A stretch of DNA of 64,000 nucleotides from Neptuniibacter victor (GCA_027943745.1 AP025763.1:1426001-1490000); one strand, 5' to 3'; shown: positions 53,857 through 61,281, counted from the stretch's first letter. Notes: generated from the sequence alone by a model not told the origin. Translations and numbers: made by a program.

Positions 53857-54238
53857 TGGTAGATGCTTTATCAGATATCAGGCACTGTTGCTTGCTATAG
53901 CGCCAATTAGCAAATCGTTTATAGCCAAAACGTAACAGAGGCCTTAGCCTGCAGAGATTAATTAGAGCGGCCAGGTACCTAAAATAGGGGAGTTCATGCC
54001 ATATGAGGATGAAGGCATCGACTCCTTTTAAAATCTCTCCTCTGTGACCGATCCCATGGATTTCCCGCATCGCCTGTTCATATGTGATGTTATATTCCTT
54101 CAATACATCCCGTTCATGACTGATATCATTCCAAACAACCCGTTTGTTCTTATCTAGTTTTTGGTAAAAAGTGATTTCCTTCCTACACAAGGAGCAAGCG
54201 CCGTCATAAAAAAGAATCGGTTTATCTTCTGAGTTCAT
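53840..54238 (-). CDS. DUF393 / DCC-family thiol-disulfide oxidoreductase
   Basis: A 132-residue protein with the DCC motif FYDGACSLCRKEITFY near the N-terminus. WNDISHERDVLKEYNIT, MREIHGIGHRGEILKGVDAF and the RPLLRFGYKRFANWRY segment follow, all typical of DUF393. A redox role is assumed from the DxxCxxC motif. It converges on the decayed LysE gene, overlapping it by 17 bases. A variant RpoE-type promoter lies 33 bases upstream of its start. Confidence 0.9.
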   Translation of the reverse strand: MNSEDKPILFYDGACSLCRKEITFYQKLDKNKRVVWNDISHERDVLKEYNITYEQAMREIHGIGHRGEILKGVDAFILIWHELPYFRYLAALINLCRLRPLLRFGYKRFANWRYSKQQCLISDKASTTNNGP

Positions 54239-54270
54239 TTAATTTTTCTCCGAGGTACTGTTTCAAGATA

Positions 54271-54298
54271 TATACGTTTATATCCGTTGATCGGTTCA
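54271..54298 (-). promoter_or_regulatory. RpoE/ChrR-type promoter of the DUF393 gene
   Basis: On the minus strand, TGAACC (54293-54298) and CGTATA (54271-54276) are 16 bases apart. The -35 overlaps by one base the -35 of the opposite promoter. Confidence 0.6.
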
Positions 54299-54315
54299 GA
54301 ACTAAATGCCGTATA
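54288..54315 (+). promoter_or_regulatory. RpoE/ChrR-type promoter of the second SDR gene
   Basis: TGATCG (54288-54293), 16 bases, CGTATA (54310-54315); the -10 ends 30 bases before the ATG. It is divergent from and interleaved with the DUF393 promoter. Confidence 0.75.
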
Positions 54316-54345
54316 AATAGAGACATAGTTGTTGAGAATATAGTA

Positions 54346-55062
54346 ATGAACGTAGTTGTTGTGGGTGGAAATGGTGGTATTGGATCTGCTTTGGTAAATA
54401 CATTGGCAGCAGTTCCAGAGGTGAATAATCTCTACTCATTTTCTCGCTGCCGGGGTGCAGTGAAAACAGAATGTCATAAAACCATTTATGGCTTTGTCGA
54501 TTTAGAGAGTGAATCCAGTATTCAGCAGATGGGAGCCAGCCTGGAAGGTGAAGAGCTAGATCTGGTGATCGTCGCTTCAGGATTGCTCCATGCCGATGAT
54601 CTAAACCCTGAAAAAAATCTTAGAGCGCTCAAAGCAGTTAATATGCAGCGTTTATTCATGGTTAACAGTATTGCGTCTGCGCTTGTTGCTCAGCAGTTAA
54701 TTCCGAAATTGAGAAAGAAAAGCCGCACTGTATTTTCAGTTATCTCAGCCCGTGTAGGTAGTATTAGCGATAATAGACTAGGTGGTTGGTATAGCTACAG
54801 GGCAAGTAAAGCTGCGTTGAATATGTTACTGAAAACTACCGCTATTGAAGTAAGCCGTACTCACCCTAAGGCCATTATATGCGGACTCCATCCAGGTACT
54901 GTCAATACTCAACTCTCTGCGCCTTTTCAAAAGAATGTCCCGGAAAACAAGTTATTTCCTCCAGAGCAGTCAGTAGCATACCTGCTTGAGGTGATACAAA
55001 AATTGCAATCTTCAGATACAGGTAAGGTATTTGCCTGGGATGGTTCAGAAATACCTGCTTAA
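54346..55062 (+). CDS. Short-chain dehydrogenase/reductase (second)
   Basis: A 238-residue SDR with VVVGGNGGIGSALVNTL at the N-terminus, catalytic Ser-Tyr-Lys in SVISARVGSI and WYSYRASKAALN, and GLHPGTVNTQLS after the active site. It resembles the CsgA/YciK-like group found in RpoE/ChrR clusters. The substrate is unknown. Its last four bases overlap the end of the convergent folM gene. Confidence 0.9.
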   Translation: MNVVVVGGNGGIGSALVNTLAAVPEVNNLYSFSRCRGAVKTECHKTIYGFVDLESESSIQQMGASLEGEELDLVIVASGLLHADDLNPEKNLRALKAVNMQRLFMVNSIASALVAQQLIPKLRKKSRTVFSVISARVGSISDNRLGGWYSYRASKAALNMLLKTTAIEVSRTHPKAIICGLHPGTVNTQLSAPFQKNVPENKLFPPEQSVAYLLEVIQKLQSSDTGKVFAWDGSEIPA

Positions 55063-55766
55063 CGAAGTGGCCTACCACCGTCCAGTGATAAAATTCTGCC
55101 GGTCATATACTGGCTTTGTAGCAGATACTCTACGGCTAAGACGACTTCTTGCGTACCCGGGGTGATTTTTAGCAGTGATTTGTCCAAGGCTTTGCGCCGG
55201 TAAGCTTCATCATCATGGGGGTTAAACATGATTAGCGAAGGAGCGATGGCGTTCACTTTTACCTGTGGTGCGAGTAGCGAGGAAAAAGATAGGGTCAGAT
55301 TGGAAAGTGCTGCTTTACTGGCAGCGTAGGCGATGTGTTTGCTGCTGCCTTTTTCAGATACATAATCAGTGATATGGATAATATCTGAGATGCCATCGTT
55401 ATTTTTAAGCAGATCGGCTAATGCCAGATTGATCTGATAAGGGACGCCCGCATGAATTTGCATCATTCTGGAGAAAACCTCCGTAGGGGCGTGGTCGCAG
55501 GATTCGGGAAGCCAGTCGGAAGCATTATGAATAACTGCTCGCAGGGATGAATACTCCTGTCGGATATGATCAATTAACTCATCAACAGAAGACTGTTGAT
55601 AGAAGTCGACGGCAATAAGCTGAGCACCCGCTAGCTCTTCCAGCTGCTGGTGGGTTGTCCGATACGTTCCGATGACGGGATAGCCCTGTTTAAGAAAGTG
55701 TTTTGCTAAAGCAAACCCAATGCGTTTACCAACGCCGGTAATTAAAATAGGTGCCTTAGCTTCCAT
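55059..55766 (-). CDS. folM: Dihydromonapterin reductase FolM
   Basis: The 235-residue SDR matches FolM closely: ILITGVGKRIGFALAKHFL (TGxxKR instead of the usual TGxxxG), VIGTYRTTHQQL, AVIHNASDWLPE, IIHITDYVSEKGSSKHIAYAASKAAL and APSLIMFNPHDDEAYRRKAL. It reduces dihydromonapterin (and dihydrofolate) to the tetrahydro form with NADPH. It is the third gene of a folE-DUF6482-folM unit. Confidence 0.93.
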   Translation of the reverse strand: MEAKAPILITGVGKRIGFALAKHFLKQGYPVIGTYRTTHQQLEELAGAQLIAVDFYQQSSVDELIDHIRQEYSSLRAVIHNASDWLPESCDHAPTEVFSRMMQIHAGVPYQINLALADLLKNNDGISDIIHITDYVSEKGSSKHIAYAASKAALSNLTLSFSSLLAPQVKVNAIAPSLIMFNPHDDEAYRRKALDKSLLKITPGTQEVVLAVEYLLQSQYMTGRILSLDGGRPLR

Positions 55767-55778
55767 CGCAACTTTTCC

Positions 55779-56099
55779 CTAATGATGTGTAGTGATAACG
55801 TGTTTCCAGAATAGATCGACAGCAATGGCGTCTGAGAACAACGCTTCAGGCTGACCTATCATCTCATCATAGGCGCTGTTATCGCGGATCAACTGGTAAC
55901 GGTGGACTTCTAAAGTTTCAAACAGCTCTTTTATCTGCAGTAGATTATGAAAACGGTAAGGGGTTTGACCCTTATATAAAAGCTTTTGAGTGTTATTGCT
56001 ACTGATAGAAACCTGATAAAGCATCCAGTCCAATGAATGGATCTGGATTAAGTCAATTGGCTGTAAAGCACTAATGTCAGATATTTGTAGCTTTTCCAT
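55779..56099 (-). CDS. DUF6482-like small protein (pterin unit)
   Basis: From the ATG at 56099 it has 106 residues. The sequence contains IQIHSLDWMLYQVSIS, GQTPYRFHNLLQIKELFE and NSAYDEMIGQP; the last element, YDEMIG, recurs in the DUF6482 family as I remember it. AGGA lies 7 bases before the ATG; a GTG at 56102 is possible. It lies between folE and folM in one unit. A second, more typical DUF6482-like gene occurs at 58353. Function unknown. Confidence 0.65.
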   Translation of the reverse strand: MEKLQISDISALQPIDLIQIHSLDWMLYQVSISSNNTQKLLYKGQTPYRFHNLLQIKELFETLEVHRYQLIRDNSAYDEMIGQPEALFSDAIAVDLFWKHVITTHH

Positions 56100-56109
56100 C
56101 ACTCAATCC

Positions 56110-56751
56110 TTAGGTCAGAAACTCAGCTCTGGTCCGGGGATTAGACTTGAATATTCCACCCAGAGCGGTGGTCTCTGTTTGTGAGTTAACATCCATCACT
56201 CCACGGGACTTAACACAATAATGAGTTGCGTTAATTGAAACCGCCACGTTGTCTGTCTCGAGCAGAGTTTGCAAGGCAATAAGTACTTGCTTAGTGAGAC
56301 GCTCCTGAACCTGAGGCCGCTGGCTGAAAAATCTTACTAATCGGTTGATCTTAGATAACCCGATAATTTTCTTATTGGGTATATAAGCGACTTTTGCTGT
56401 GCCATCAATGGTGACGAAATGATGTTCGCAAGAGCTGAGTACACTGATGTCCCTTACTTTTACCATCTCTTCTAAATCCATTTTATTTTCAATCATGGCT
56501 ATCTTGGGGAAATTGCCATAATCGAGTCCCGAAAATATCTCATAGACATACATTTTAGCGATGCGATGGGGCGTTTCTTCAAGGCTATCATCTTCTAAGT
56601 TAAGCCCAAGGGTGCTCACTACCTCAGTCATTAGCCCTTTAATGCGTTCATAGCGTTGTTCCTGAGACATGCCATTTTCAACTAACGGAGTTTCCAGTCC
56701 CTTTTCGATCAGTTGATCGCGAACGGCAGCAGCTTCTGCAGAAATCATCAT
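56110..56751 (-). CDS. folE: GTP cyclohydrolase I FolE
   Basis: The 213-residue enzyme opens GTP to dihydroneopterin triphosphate, the first pterin step. Zinc ligands and active site are in [14 protein letters not shown] and [14 protein letters not shown], with [26 protein letters not shown] between them. AAAGGA is 5 bases before the ATG. It leads a three-gene minus-strand unit preceded by a RpoE-type promoter. With folM it would supply tetrahydromonapterin, and its pathway also yields the folate antenna of photolyase. Confidence 0.95.
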   Translation of the reverse strand: MMISAEAAAVRDQLIEKGLETPLVENGMSQEQRYERIKGLMTEVVSTLGLNLEDDSLEETPHRIAKMYVYEIFSGLDYGNFPKIAMIENKMDLEEMVKVRDISVLSSCEHHFVTIDGTAKVAYIPNKKIIGLSKINRLVRFFSQRPQVQERLTKQVLIALQTLLETDNVAVSINATHYCVKSRGVMDVNSQTETTALGGIFKSNPRTRAEFLT

Positions 56752-56779
56752 TATTTTCCTTTAGCTCTAATTCTCTAAG

Positions 56780-56807
56780 TTTACGCAAGGATTGGGGCTT
56801 TGGATTA
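56780..56807 (-). promoter_or_regulatory. RpoE/ChrR-type promoter of folE-DUF6482-folM
   Basis: On the minus strand, TAATCC (56802-56807) and CGTAAA (56780-56785) are 16 bases apart. The same -35 variant and the same -10 occur before gpx. The -10 ends 28 bases before the folE ATG. Confidence 0.65.
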
Positions 56808-56856
56808 ATCGTTAAGAAAGAAAGTTGAAATAATTACTTCTCAATTGCCCAAAGTG

Positions 56857-56884
56857 TGATCTATGAATTGTAGAAATACGTAAT
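56857..56884 (+). promoter_or_regulatory. RpoE/ChrR-type promoter of the DUF3833 gene
   Basis: TGATCT (56857-56862), 16 bases, CGTAAT (56879-56884); the -10 ends 36 bases before the ATG. Confidence 0.75.
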
Positions 56885-56920
56885 GAGAGTATATGTTTTT
56901 GAATAGGAAATGTAACTTCT

Positions 56921-57382
56921 ATGACCACTGACAATCTCGATCTTTTCTCATACTTTACAGGAACTAAAAGAGCTTATGGGCTCTTTCAGGACCGGTTTGG
57001 AACTGTACGGCGACGCTTTACTGTCGATATCGTCGGTTCTGTTCAGGGAGATCAACTTCGATTGGAAGAGGACTTTTTGTATGACGATGGTGAAACCGAT
57101 CAGAGGACCTGGTTGATTAGATCGCTTGGGCAAAACCAATTTGTCGGTACGGCGGATGACATTATAGGACAGGCAATGGGGAAGGTGTCTGATTCCTCTT
57201 TGCACTGGCAATACAGTATGAATCTTAAATTGAAAAAGCGAACTATCAAGGTGGATTTTGATGATTGGATGTATTTGATGCCCGATCAAGTGTTAATTAA
57301 TCGGGCAGAGGTGAAGAAGTTTGGTCTGCTACTAGGGACTGTTTTTATCTGCTTTAAGCCAATGCTGTCTGATAGTCCTTGA
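56921..57382 (+). CDS. DUF3833 family protein
   Basis: A 153-residue lipocalin-like protein with YFTGTKRAYGLFQDRFGTVRR, FTVDIVGSVQGDQLRLEEDF, GTADDIIGQAMGK and LKKRTIKVDFDDWMYLMPDQV, the conserved core of DUF3833. Most relatives are lipoproteins; this one has no signal peptide and would be cytoplasmic. The family is part of RpoE/ChrR regulons in other bacteria. Its 3' end overlaps the convergent FAD gene by 29 bases. Confidence 0.9.
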   Translation: MTTDNLDLFSYFTGTKRAYGLFQDRFGTVRRRFTVDIVGSVQGDQLRLEEDFLYDDGETDQRTWLIRSLGQNQFVGTADDIIGQAMGKVSDSSLHWQYSMNLKLKKRTIKVDFDDWMYLMPDQVLINRAEVKKFGLLLGTVFICFKPMLSDSP

Positions 57383-58349
57383 TCAATCTATCTGCCATCA
57401 GATTGGCACTTTTCCACGCACCAGATAACCCTTCTCCTTGTAGCCAGTCTCCGCAAGCCCCAATGTTTAGTTCGGAATCCCACAGGTAGCCTTCATCAAT
57501 ACCCTTGTGCGCTGAGTAGAGCCAGCGGTGACAACGATAGGCCAGCACCTCCGTATCTATATCCAGTAACTCATAAAATGAGGATTTAAGCTGCTCGAAC
57601 ACCTGTTCAGGATCACTGTCTCTGTTCGCTTCACTCCAGCAGGCATTCGCTTCGATTAACCAAACTTCGCCGCCATGTTCAATTGCTCGACCAGGTTTAG
57701 CTGAATCTTTTACGCATCGGCGCAGGACCGGGTGATCGCCGCTGATAAGTTCTGCAGCTGATGAGGCCGGGTTAATCTTAATGACAGCTACCCAATTCAT
57801 ATGAGTTTCAATCTCAGAGGCTCGTTTGGCAAACCGGGGAACCGCTTCCAATAGCGTTGTGGCTTGGGGGGCGGGCGCTGTAACTATTACAGCATCAAAG
57901 TTGCCTAACCCTTTACCATGCTCATCTCGAAGGATGACCTGAGTTTCCTGATTTTCTTTTTCCGGCCAAATGTAAGCAATCCTGCATTGAGGGATAAACG
58001 TGCTTCCTTCCATGAGTGAACGAGTGAGTGCGCTCTGACGGGGTTCAACTACATAGAGTAATGGGCTGGGTAGATCTGTTTTGTAATAACCAATGTGTTT
58101 GGGCTGCCAGGGTTTCACTTTAGGCTGGGCCTTGAGCCAGCTCAGCATATCGGGATCAGTTGTATCGAAATAGGGTGCTCCTAAATCAGCGCTGATATCA
58201 TCGATTCTGCAGCTCGATAAACGGCCACCCGTGCCTCTGCTTTTATCGTATACCGAAATTAAAAAACCCGCTTCAACAAGCCGGTTTGAAAGGACGGAGC
58301 CCGCAAGGCCTGCTCCAATAATGGCGATGTGAGGAATATTGTCTCTCAT
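57354..58349 (-). CDS. Renalase-like FAD/NAD(P)-dependent oxidoreductase
   Basis: A 331-residue flavoprotein: IAIIGAGLAGSVLSNRLVEAG with VYDKSRGTGGRLSSCR gives the dinucleotide fold, DLGAPYFDTTDPD the renalase-like active-site region, and IGACGDWLQGEGLSGAWKSANLMADRL the C-terminal FAD contact. It lies three bases after a DUF6482-like gene on the same strand, both behind one RpoE-type promoter. It probably oxidises reduced nicotinamide isomers or similar small molecules; the exact substrate is unknown. Confidence 0.88.
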   Translation of the reverse strand: MRDNIPHIAIIGAGLAGSVLSNRLVEAGFLISVYDKSRGTGGRLSSCRIDDISADLGAPYFDTTDPDMLSWLKAQPKVKPWQPKHIGYYKTDLPSPLLYVVEPRQSALTRSLMEGSTFIPQCRIAYIWPEKENQETQVILRDEHGKGLGNFDAVIVTAPAPQATTLLEAVPRFAKRASEIETHMNWVAVIKINPASSAAELISGDHPVLRRCVKDSAKPGRAIEHGGEVWLIEANACWSEANRDSDPEQVFEQLKSSFYELLDIDTEVLAYRCHRWLYSAHKGIDEGYLWDSELNIGACGDWLQGEGLSGAWKSANLMADRLIKDYQTALA

Positions 58350-58352
58350 TGA

Positions 58353-58658
58353 CTAAAACTTTAACGGGATCGATTGTTGGTCGTAAGAAACAAATTCACC
58401 TGCACAAGCCTCATCGTGGGGAATTACTTGTACCAAGTGCGCACTGTGAATACCGGCTTTACGGCAAACATCATAAGCTTGAGCGATGTTTTTAAAAGAC
58501 AGGACAGCACCCTGATCGGACTTAAGGAGTGCTTTTTTAGAATGATCTTGTTCTTCATAACTCAACTCGATCACTAAGGGGCTGCAACCGGACTCAACAA
58601 AATTAACGTGTGAAATTTGTTGATGCTGAGCCAGATCTTTTAATTCTTGTAGGTTCAT
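58353..58658 (-). CDS. DUF6482-like small protein (FAD unit)
   Basis: A 101-residue protein starting MNLQELKDLAQHQQISHVNF, with FVESGCSPLVIEL, SFKNIAQAYDVCRKAG and LVQVIPHDEACAGE. The N-terminus and general layout agree with DUF6482. It is paralogous in outline to the gene at 55779. The ATG at 58658 lies 28 or so bases after the expected RNA start from the RpoE-type promoter. Function unknown. Confidence 0.75.
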   Translation of the reverse strand: MNLQELKDLAQHQQISHVNFVESGCSPLVIELSYEEQDHSKKALLKSDQGAVLSFKNIAQAYDVCRKAGIHSAHLVQVIPHDEACAGEFVSYDQQSIPLKF

Positions 58659-58662
58659 GTCG

Positions 58663-58704
58663 TCTCCGATGTATAGGTGAACTTAATGGCCTATACGTCG
58701 GAGA
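58663..58704. repeat. 15-bp inverted repeat overlapping the DUF6482 promoter
   Basis: TCTCCGATGTATAGG (58663-58677) and CCTATACGTCGGAGA (58690-58704) pair with one G-T mismatch around 12 bases. The right arm contains the -10 element (58692-58697) of the promoter, and three overlapping TGATC copies lie just upstream on the minus strand. Confidence 0.7.
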
Positions 58705-58719
58705 AGAGCAGGTAGATCA
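58692..58719 (-). promoter_or_regulatory. RpoE/ChrR-type promoter of DUF6482-FAD oxidoreductase
   Basis: On the minus strand, TGATCT (58714-58719) and CGTATA (58692-58697) are 16 bases apart. The -35 includes the TGA stop codon of the upstream gene. Confidence 0.78.
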
Positions 58720-59205
58720 GATCAGATCAGGAAAAGGGAAATCATCACCCATCATTCTGGGGTGTTTAGTGACGGCAACAGCATGCGCCATATCGGACCC
58801 TTCTCGCATCGCATTGATCAGCAAGGTTAGGACGAAGGTTATTGAGTAGTACTCAACATGAGCGGTTAGGAAAGGCAGGCTTATATCATCGTGAGCTTGT
58901 TTGCTAAGACGCGCGGCAAGTTGGGCTGCTTCGCTATCATCAAACCCCTCATCCATATTATGGATAAGCTCATAAATTTCATTAGGTAAGCTTTCATAGA
59001 GATAGTTGTCAATTTTGAGAACTATCTTTAGCAGAACGGCATGCTCTTTTGCTTCACTTAAAAAAGGCAGACTTACTGTCTCATTTAGCCGCTGTGCGAT
59101 CTCAATAGATTCCGACTTGCTCAATAATTGGCGGTTGGAACGTTTGGCAAAATAGGCTTTTACTAATGCGGTATATTGATCATCTGTCAGCGAAATTGTA
59201 GCCAT
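58717..59205 (-). CDS. Hypothetical helical protein with internal duplication
   Basis: A 162-residue, probably all-helical cytoplasmic protein. Two parts resemble each other: residues 35-75 (EIAQRLNETVSLPFLSEAKE, then LKIVLKID) and 92-135 (QLAARLSKQAHDDISLPFLT, then FVLTLLINAM), each with ARLxxxxxxxISLPFL. I recognise no family. The ATG has AAAGGA 7 bases upstream. It is on the same strand as the RpoE-controlled pair but outside its promoter. Confidence 0.65.
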   Translation of the reverse strand: MATISLTDDQYTALVKAYFAKRSNRQLLSKSESIEIAQRLNETVSLPFLSEAKEHAVLLKIVLKIDNYLYESLPNEIYELIHNMDEGFDDSEAAQLAARLSKQAHDDISLPFLTAHVEYYSITFVLTLLINAMREGSDMAHAVAVTKHPRMMGDDFPFPDLI

Positions 59206-59220
59206 GATAAATCCTTTAAT

Positions 59221-59269
59221 TACCTTAAAGTCAGAAACTGATTCTGATTTTAAGGTAGTTTCTGACTTT
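59221..59269. promoter_or_regulatory. Interleaved inverted repeats in a divergent intergenic region
   Basis: TACCTTAAA (59221-59229) is complementary to TTTAAGGTA (59249-59257); AAAGTCAGAAACT (59227-59239) is complementary to AGTTTCTGACTTT (59257-59269); and TCAGAA (59231-59236) also pairs with TTCTGA (59242-59247). The arms alternate (A-B-A'-B'), so the hairpins exclude each other or form a pseudoknot. It lies between the helical-protein gene (minus) and the CZB receptor gene (plus). Confidence 0.7.
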
Positions 59270-59426
59270 GGGATAGCTTTGATCAGGGTAGTTGATAAAA
59301 ATATTCTGTTTGTTGGATTTTATTACTTAAATCAAATTTATGGTGGTTTGCTTGCCTGTAGGGTGAAACAGACGAAAAATCTCTATATGATGTTTCGCTT
59401 ATTGAACGAGAAATAAGGAACTGTCG

Positions 59427-60521
59427 ATGTTTTTCTCAAAAAAATTGAACCTGCAGATTAATGATCTACAAGGCGAAGTTGAGCAATTGCGTGCACAAAA
59501 TCAAAGCTTAATCGCTGAGAATCAGGTTTTAACGCAACGTTGTTATGAGAATGATAATACCCAGCAGGACCAAGATACCGGTCAGCAGGAGGTCTGTGCC
59601 GCATGGGTGGCTGGTGGAGAGCTTGTGTCACAGGTTCGTTCGACAATTGCTGCAGCGGCAGAAAGCTTAGACAGTGAAAAGCAAAGCCTGCAAGACACCA
59701 TGTCTATTTTCGATGAAACGCGCCAGGCGGTTGAGACTATCCTGGACCGCGTAAATGTGATCCAAGTTCGTGCTCAAGATGGCAATGAGAACGTAAAGGG
59801 TCTTTTGACCGTTTCCGAACAGATTGAAAAGTTTGTTGGCGTAATTCGTGATATATCCGACCAAACAAACTTGCTGGCGTTAAATGCGGCTATTGAGGCG
59901 GCACGAGCGGGTGAATCCGGCCGTGGGTTTGCCGTTGTGGCAGATGAAGTCCGCAACTTGGCACGTAAAGCGAGTGAAGCGAGTAATGAGATCGCGAATC
60001 TGGTCGGTCAGATTAGCTCGCAAACAACAACAGCCTCTGAAGATATTGGGCAAGTTGATCTGCTCAGTAGTGAAGTTGTTGCGTCAGCGGAGCAGATTAA
60101 AGCAGGTGTGCGTGATGTCGTAGGATTGTCTGAGCGCATGAATGACGTTATCGCTCATAGTGCTGCGGATACTTTTATCGAAACCGTTAAACTTGATCAT
60201 GTGAACTGGAAGAACAGTGTGTATGCGGGTATTGTCGAGAATAATTTACAGAGCTTATCCTCGTTGGCTGATCATACCTCTTGCCGCTTAGGAAATTGGT
60301 ATTTCATGGGGGATGGCAGAGAAAAGTACAGTCATTTGCCGAGCTTTGCTAGCCTTGATGCTCCTCATGAGCGGGTACATTCATCCGGTTTAGCCGCCGT
60401 TGATGCTGCTAAAATCGGAGACATAAAAACTGCAGCCTCTCACCTGGCGACTATGGAGAAGGCAAGCATGGACGTGGCAAATATTCTAGATCGTCTAAAT
60501 GCCGAGTTCAAAAACACTTAA
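59427..60521 (+). CDS. Soluble chemoreceptor with C-terminal CZB zinc domain
   Basis: The 364-residue protein has no TM helix. An N-terminal coiled coil (about 5-40; ALA/GLN/GLU-rich) is followed by a shortened methyl-accepting domain with the tip [22 protein letters not shown]. The C-terminal CZB domain (about 245-355) has His in LDHVNWKNS, Cys in TSCRLGNWY and HERVH. The layout is that of TlpD-like cytosolic receptors, in which the zinc-thiol centre reacts with oxidants such as hypochlorous acid. AAGGA precedes the ATG. Its place beside the photo-oxidative cluster suggests an oxidant sensor, by inference. Confidence 0.9.
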   Translation: MFFSKKLNLQINDLQGEVEQLRAQNQSLIAENQVLTQRCYENDNTQQDQDTGQQEVCAAWVAGGELVSQVRSTIAAAAESLDSEKQSLQDTMSIFDETRQAVETILDRVNVIQVRAQDGNENVKGLLTVSEQIEKFVGVIRDISDQTNLLALNAAIEAARAGESGRGFAVVADEVRNLARKASEASNEIANLVGQISSQTTTASEDIGQVDLLSSEVVASAEQIKAGVRDVVGLSERMNDVIAHSAADTFIETVKLDHVNWKNSVYAGIVENNLQSLSSLADHTSCRLGNWYFMGDGREKYSHLPSFASLDAPHERVHSSGLAAVDAAKIGDIKTAASHLATMEKASMDVANILDRLNAEFKNT

Positions 60522-60546
60522 GCAAGTTCCAGACAGTTAACTATCT

Positions 60547-61110
60547 ATGGCTAGTATCAAAAGCGTCGCTATATTTTGTGGATCAAAGCCTGGCTTTGAT
60601 CCTGCTTTTGTATCGCAGGCTGAGTCTGTCGGTTCCTATCTTGCCGATAATAATATTGCTTTAGTTTATGGTGGGGCAAACAGTGGTTTAATGGGCGCTG
60701 TTGCAACATCGGCTTTACGCAATGGCGGTGAAGTTATTGGTGTGATGCCTACCGCACTTGAGAGATCAGAGCGGATACATACTGAACTCTCAACACTTAT
60801 CAAAGTTGATAATCTCCAGCAGCGTAAAGCTAAGATGGCTGAATTGAGTGAGGGTTTTATCGCTCTGCCCGGTGGAACGGGGACGCTCGATGAAATGTTT
60901 GAAATGATAACCCTTTCCCAGATGGGGCAACATAAAAAGCCTTGCGGTTTTTTAGATACGGAAGCTTTCTACCATACCTTATTTGTTTTTATGGAAGAGC
61001 TTAGAGAGAAAGGCTTTCTCCATGCTGACTATTTTGACATGCTAATTAAGTCTTCTGAGATTGATAGCTTACTGAATCAGATGAACCTTTTTACCCACCC
61101 TCACACTTAG
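60547..61110 (+). CDS. LOG-family Rossmann protein
   Basis: A 187-residue TIGR00730/LOG-family protein with VYGGANSGLMGAVA, the catalytic-type PGGTGTLDEMFE motif, and RKAKMAELSEGFIALPGG before it. Proteins of this family are nucleoside 5'-monophosphate phosphoribohydrolases (cytokinin activation in plants; nucleotide salvage in bacteria). It lies 25 bases after the CZB receptor gene on the same strand and may be co-transcribed. Confidence 0.92.
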   Translation: MASIKSVAIFCGSKPGFDPAFVSQAESVGSYLADNNIALVYGGANSGLMGAVATSALRNGGEVIGVMPTALERSERIHTELSTLIKVDNLQQRKAKMAELSEGFIALPGGTGTLDEMFEMITLSQMGQHKKPCGFLDTEAFYHTLFVFMEELREKGFLHADYFDMLIKSSEIDSLLNQMNLFTHPHT

Positions 61111-61111
61111 G

Positions 61112-61128
61112 GTTATCAATCTGATAAC
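61112..61128 (+). terminator. Small hairpin after the LOG gene
   Basis: GTTATCA (61112-61118) pairs with TGATAAC (61122-61128) around ATC, immediately after the stop codon. No T run follows; a weak terminator or 3' end structure. Confidence 0.35.
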
Positions 61129-61213
61129 TCGACATTATAAACGGCCGATGCTATATAGCTTAATCGTTTATTAGTTATATTGAATTTAAAAAAGTATACC
61201 CTCAAACTGGTAC

Positions 61214-61227
61214 TGACATTTTTGTCA
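61214..61227. promoter_or_regulatory. TGACA-TTTT-TGTCA palindrome upstream of the sigma-54 activator
   Basis: TGACA (61214-61218) and TGTCA (61223-61227) form a perfect inverted repeat 54 bases before the ATG of the activator gene, in a position suited to auto-regulation. Confidence 0.45.
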
Positions 61228-61281
61228 TGGTTTGTATTGCTGTCTTTAAAAGGGCGGCGTACTTAAAGGGCTATTTTCAGT

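Noticed and set aside
58712-58726. Triple TGATC considered as a DnaA/SeqA-like or Dam cluster
   Set aside because: It fits the -35 region of an RpoE-type promoter and there are no replication features nearby.
59288-59318. TGATCA upstream of the CZB receptor as a tenth RpoE-type promoter
   Set aside because: Sixteen bases later the sequence is TATTCT, without the CGTA core.
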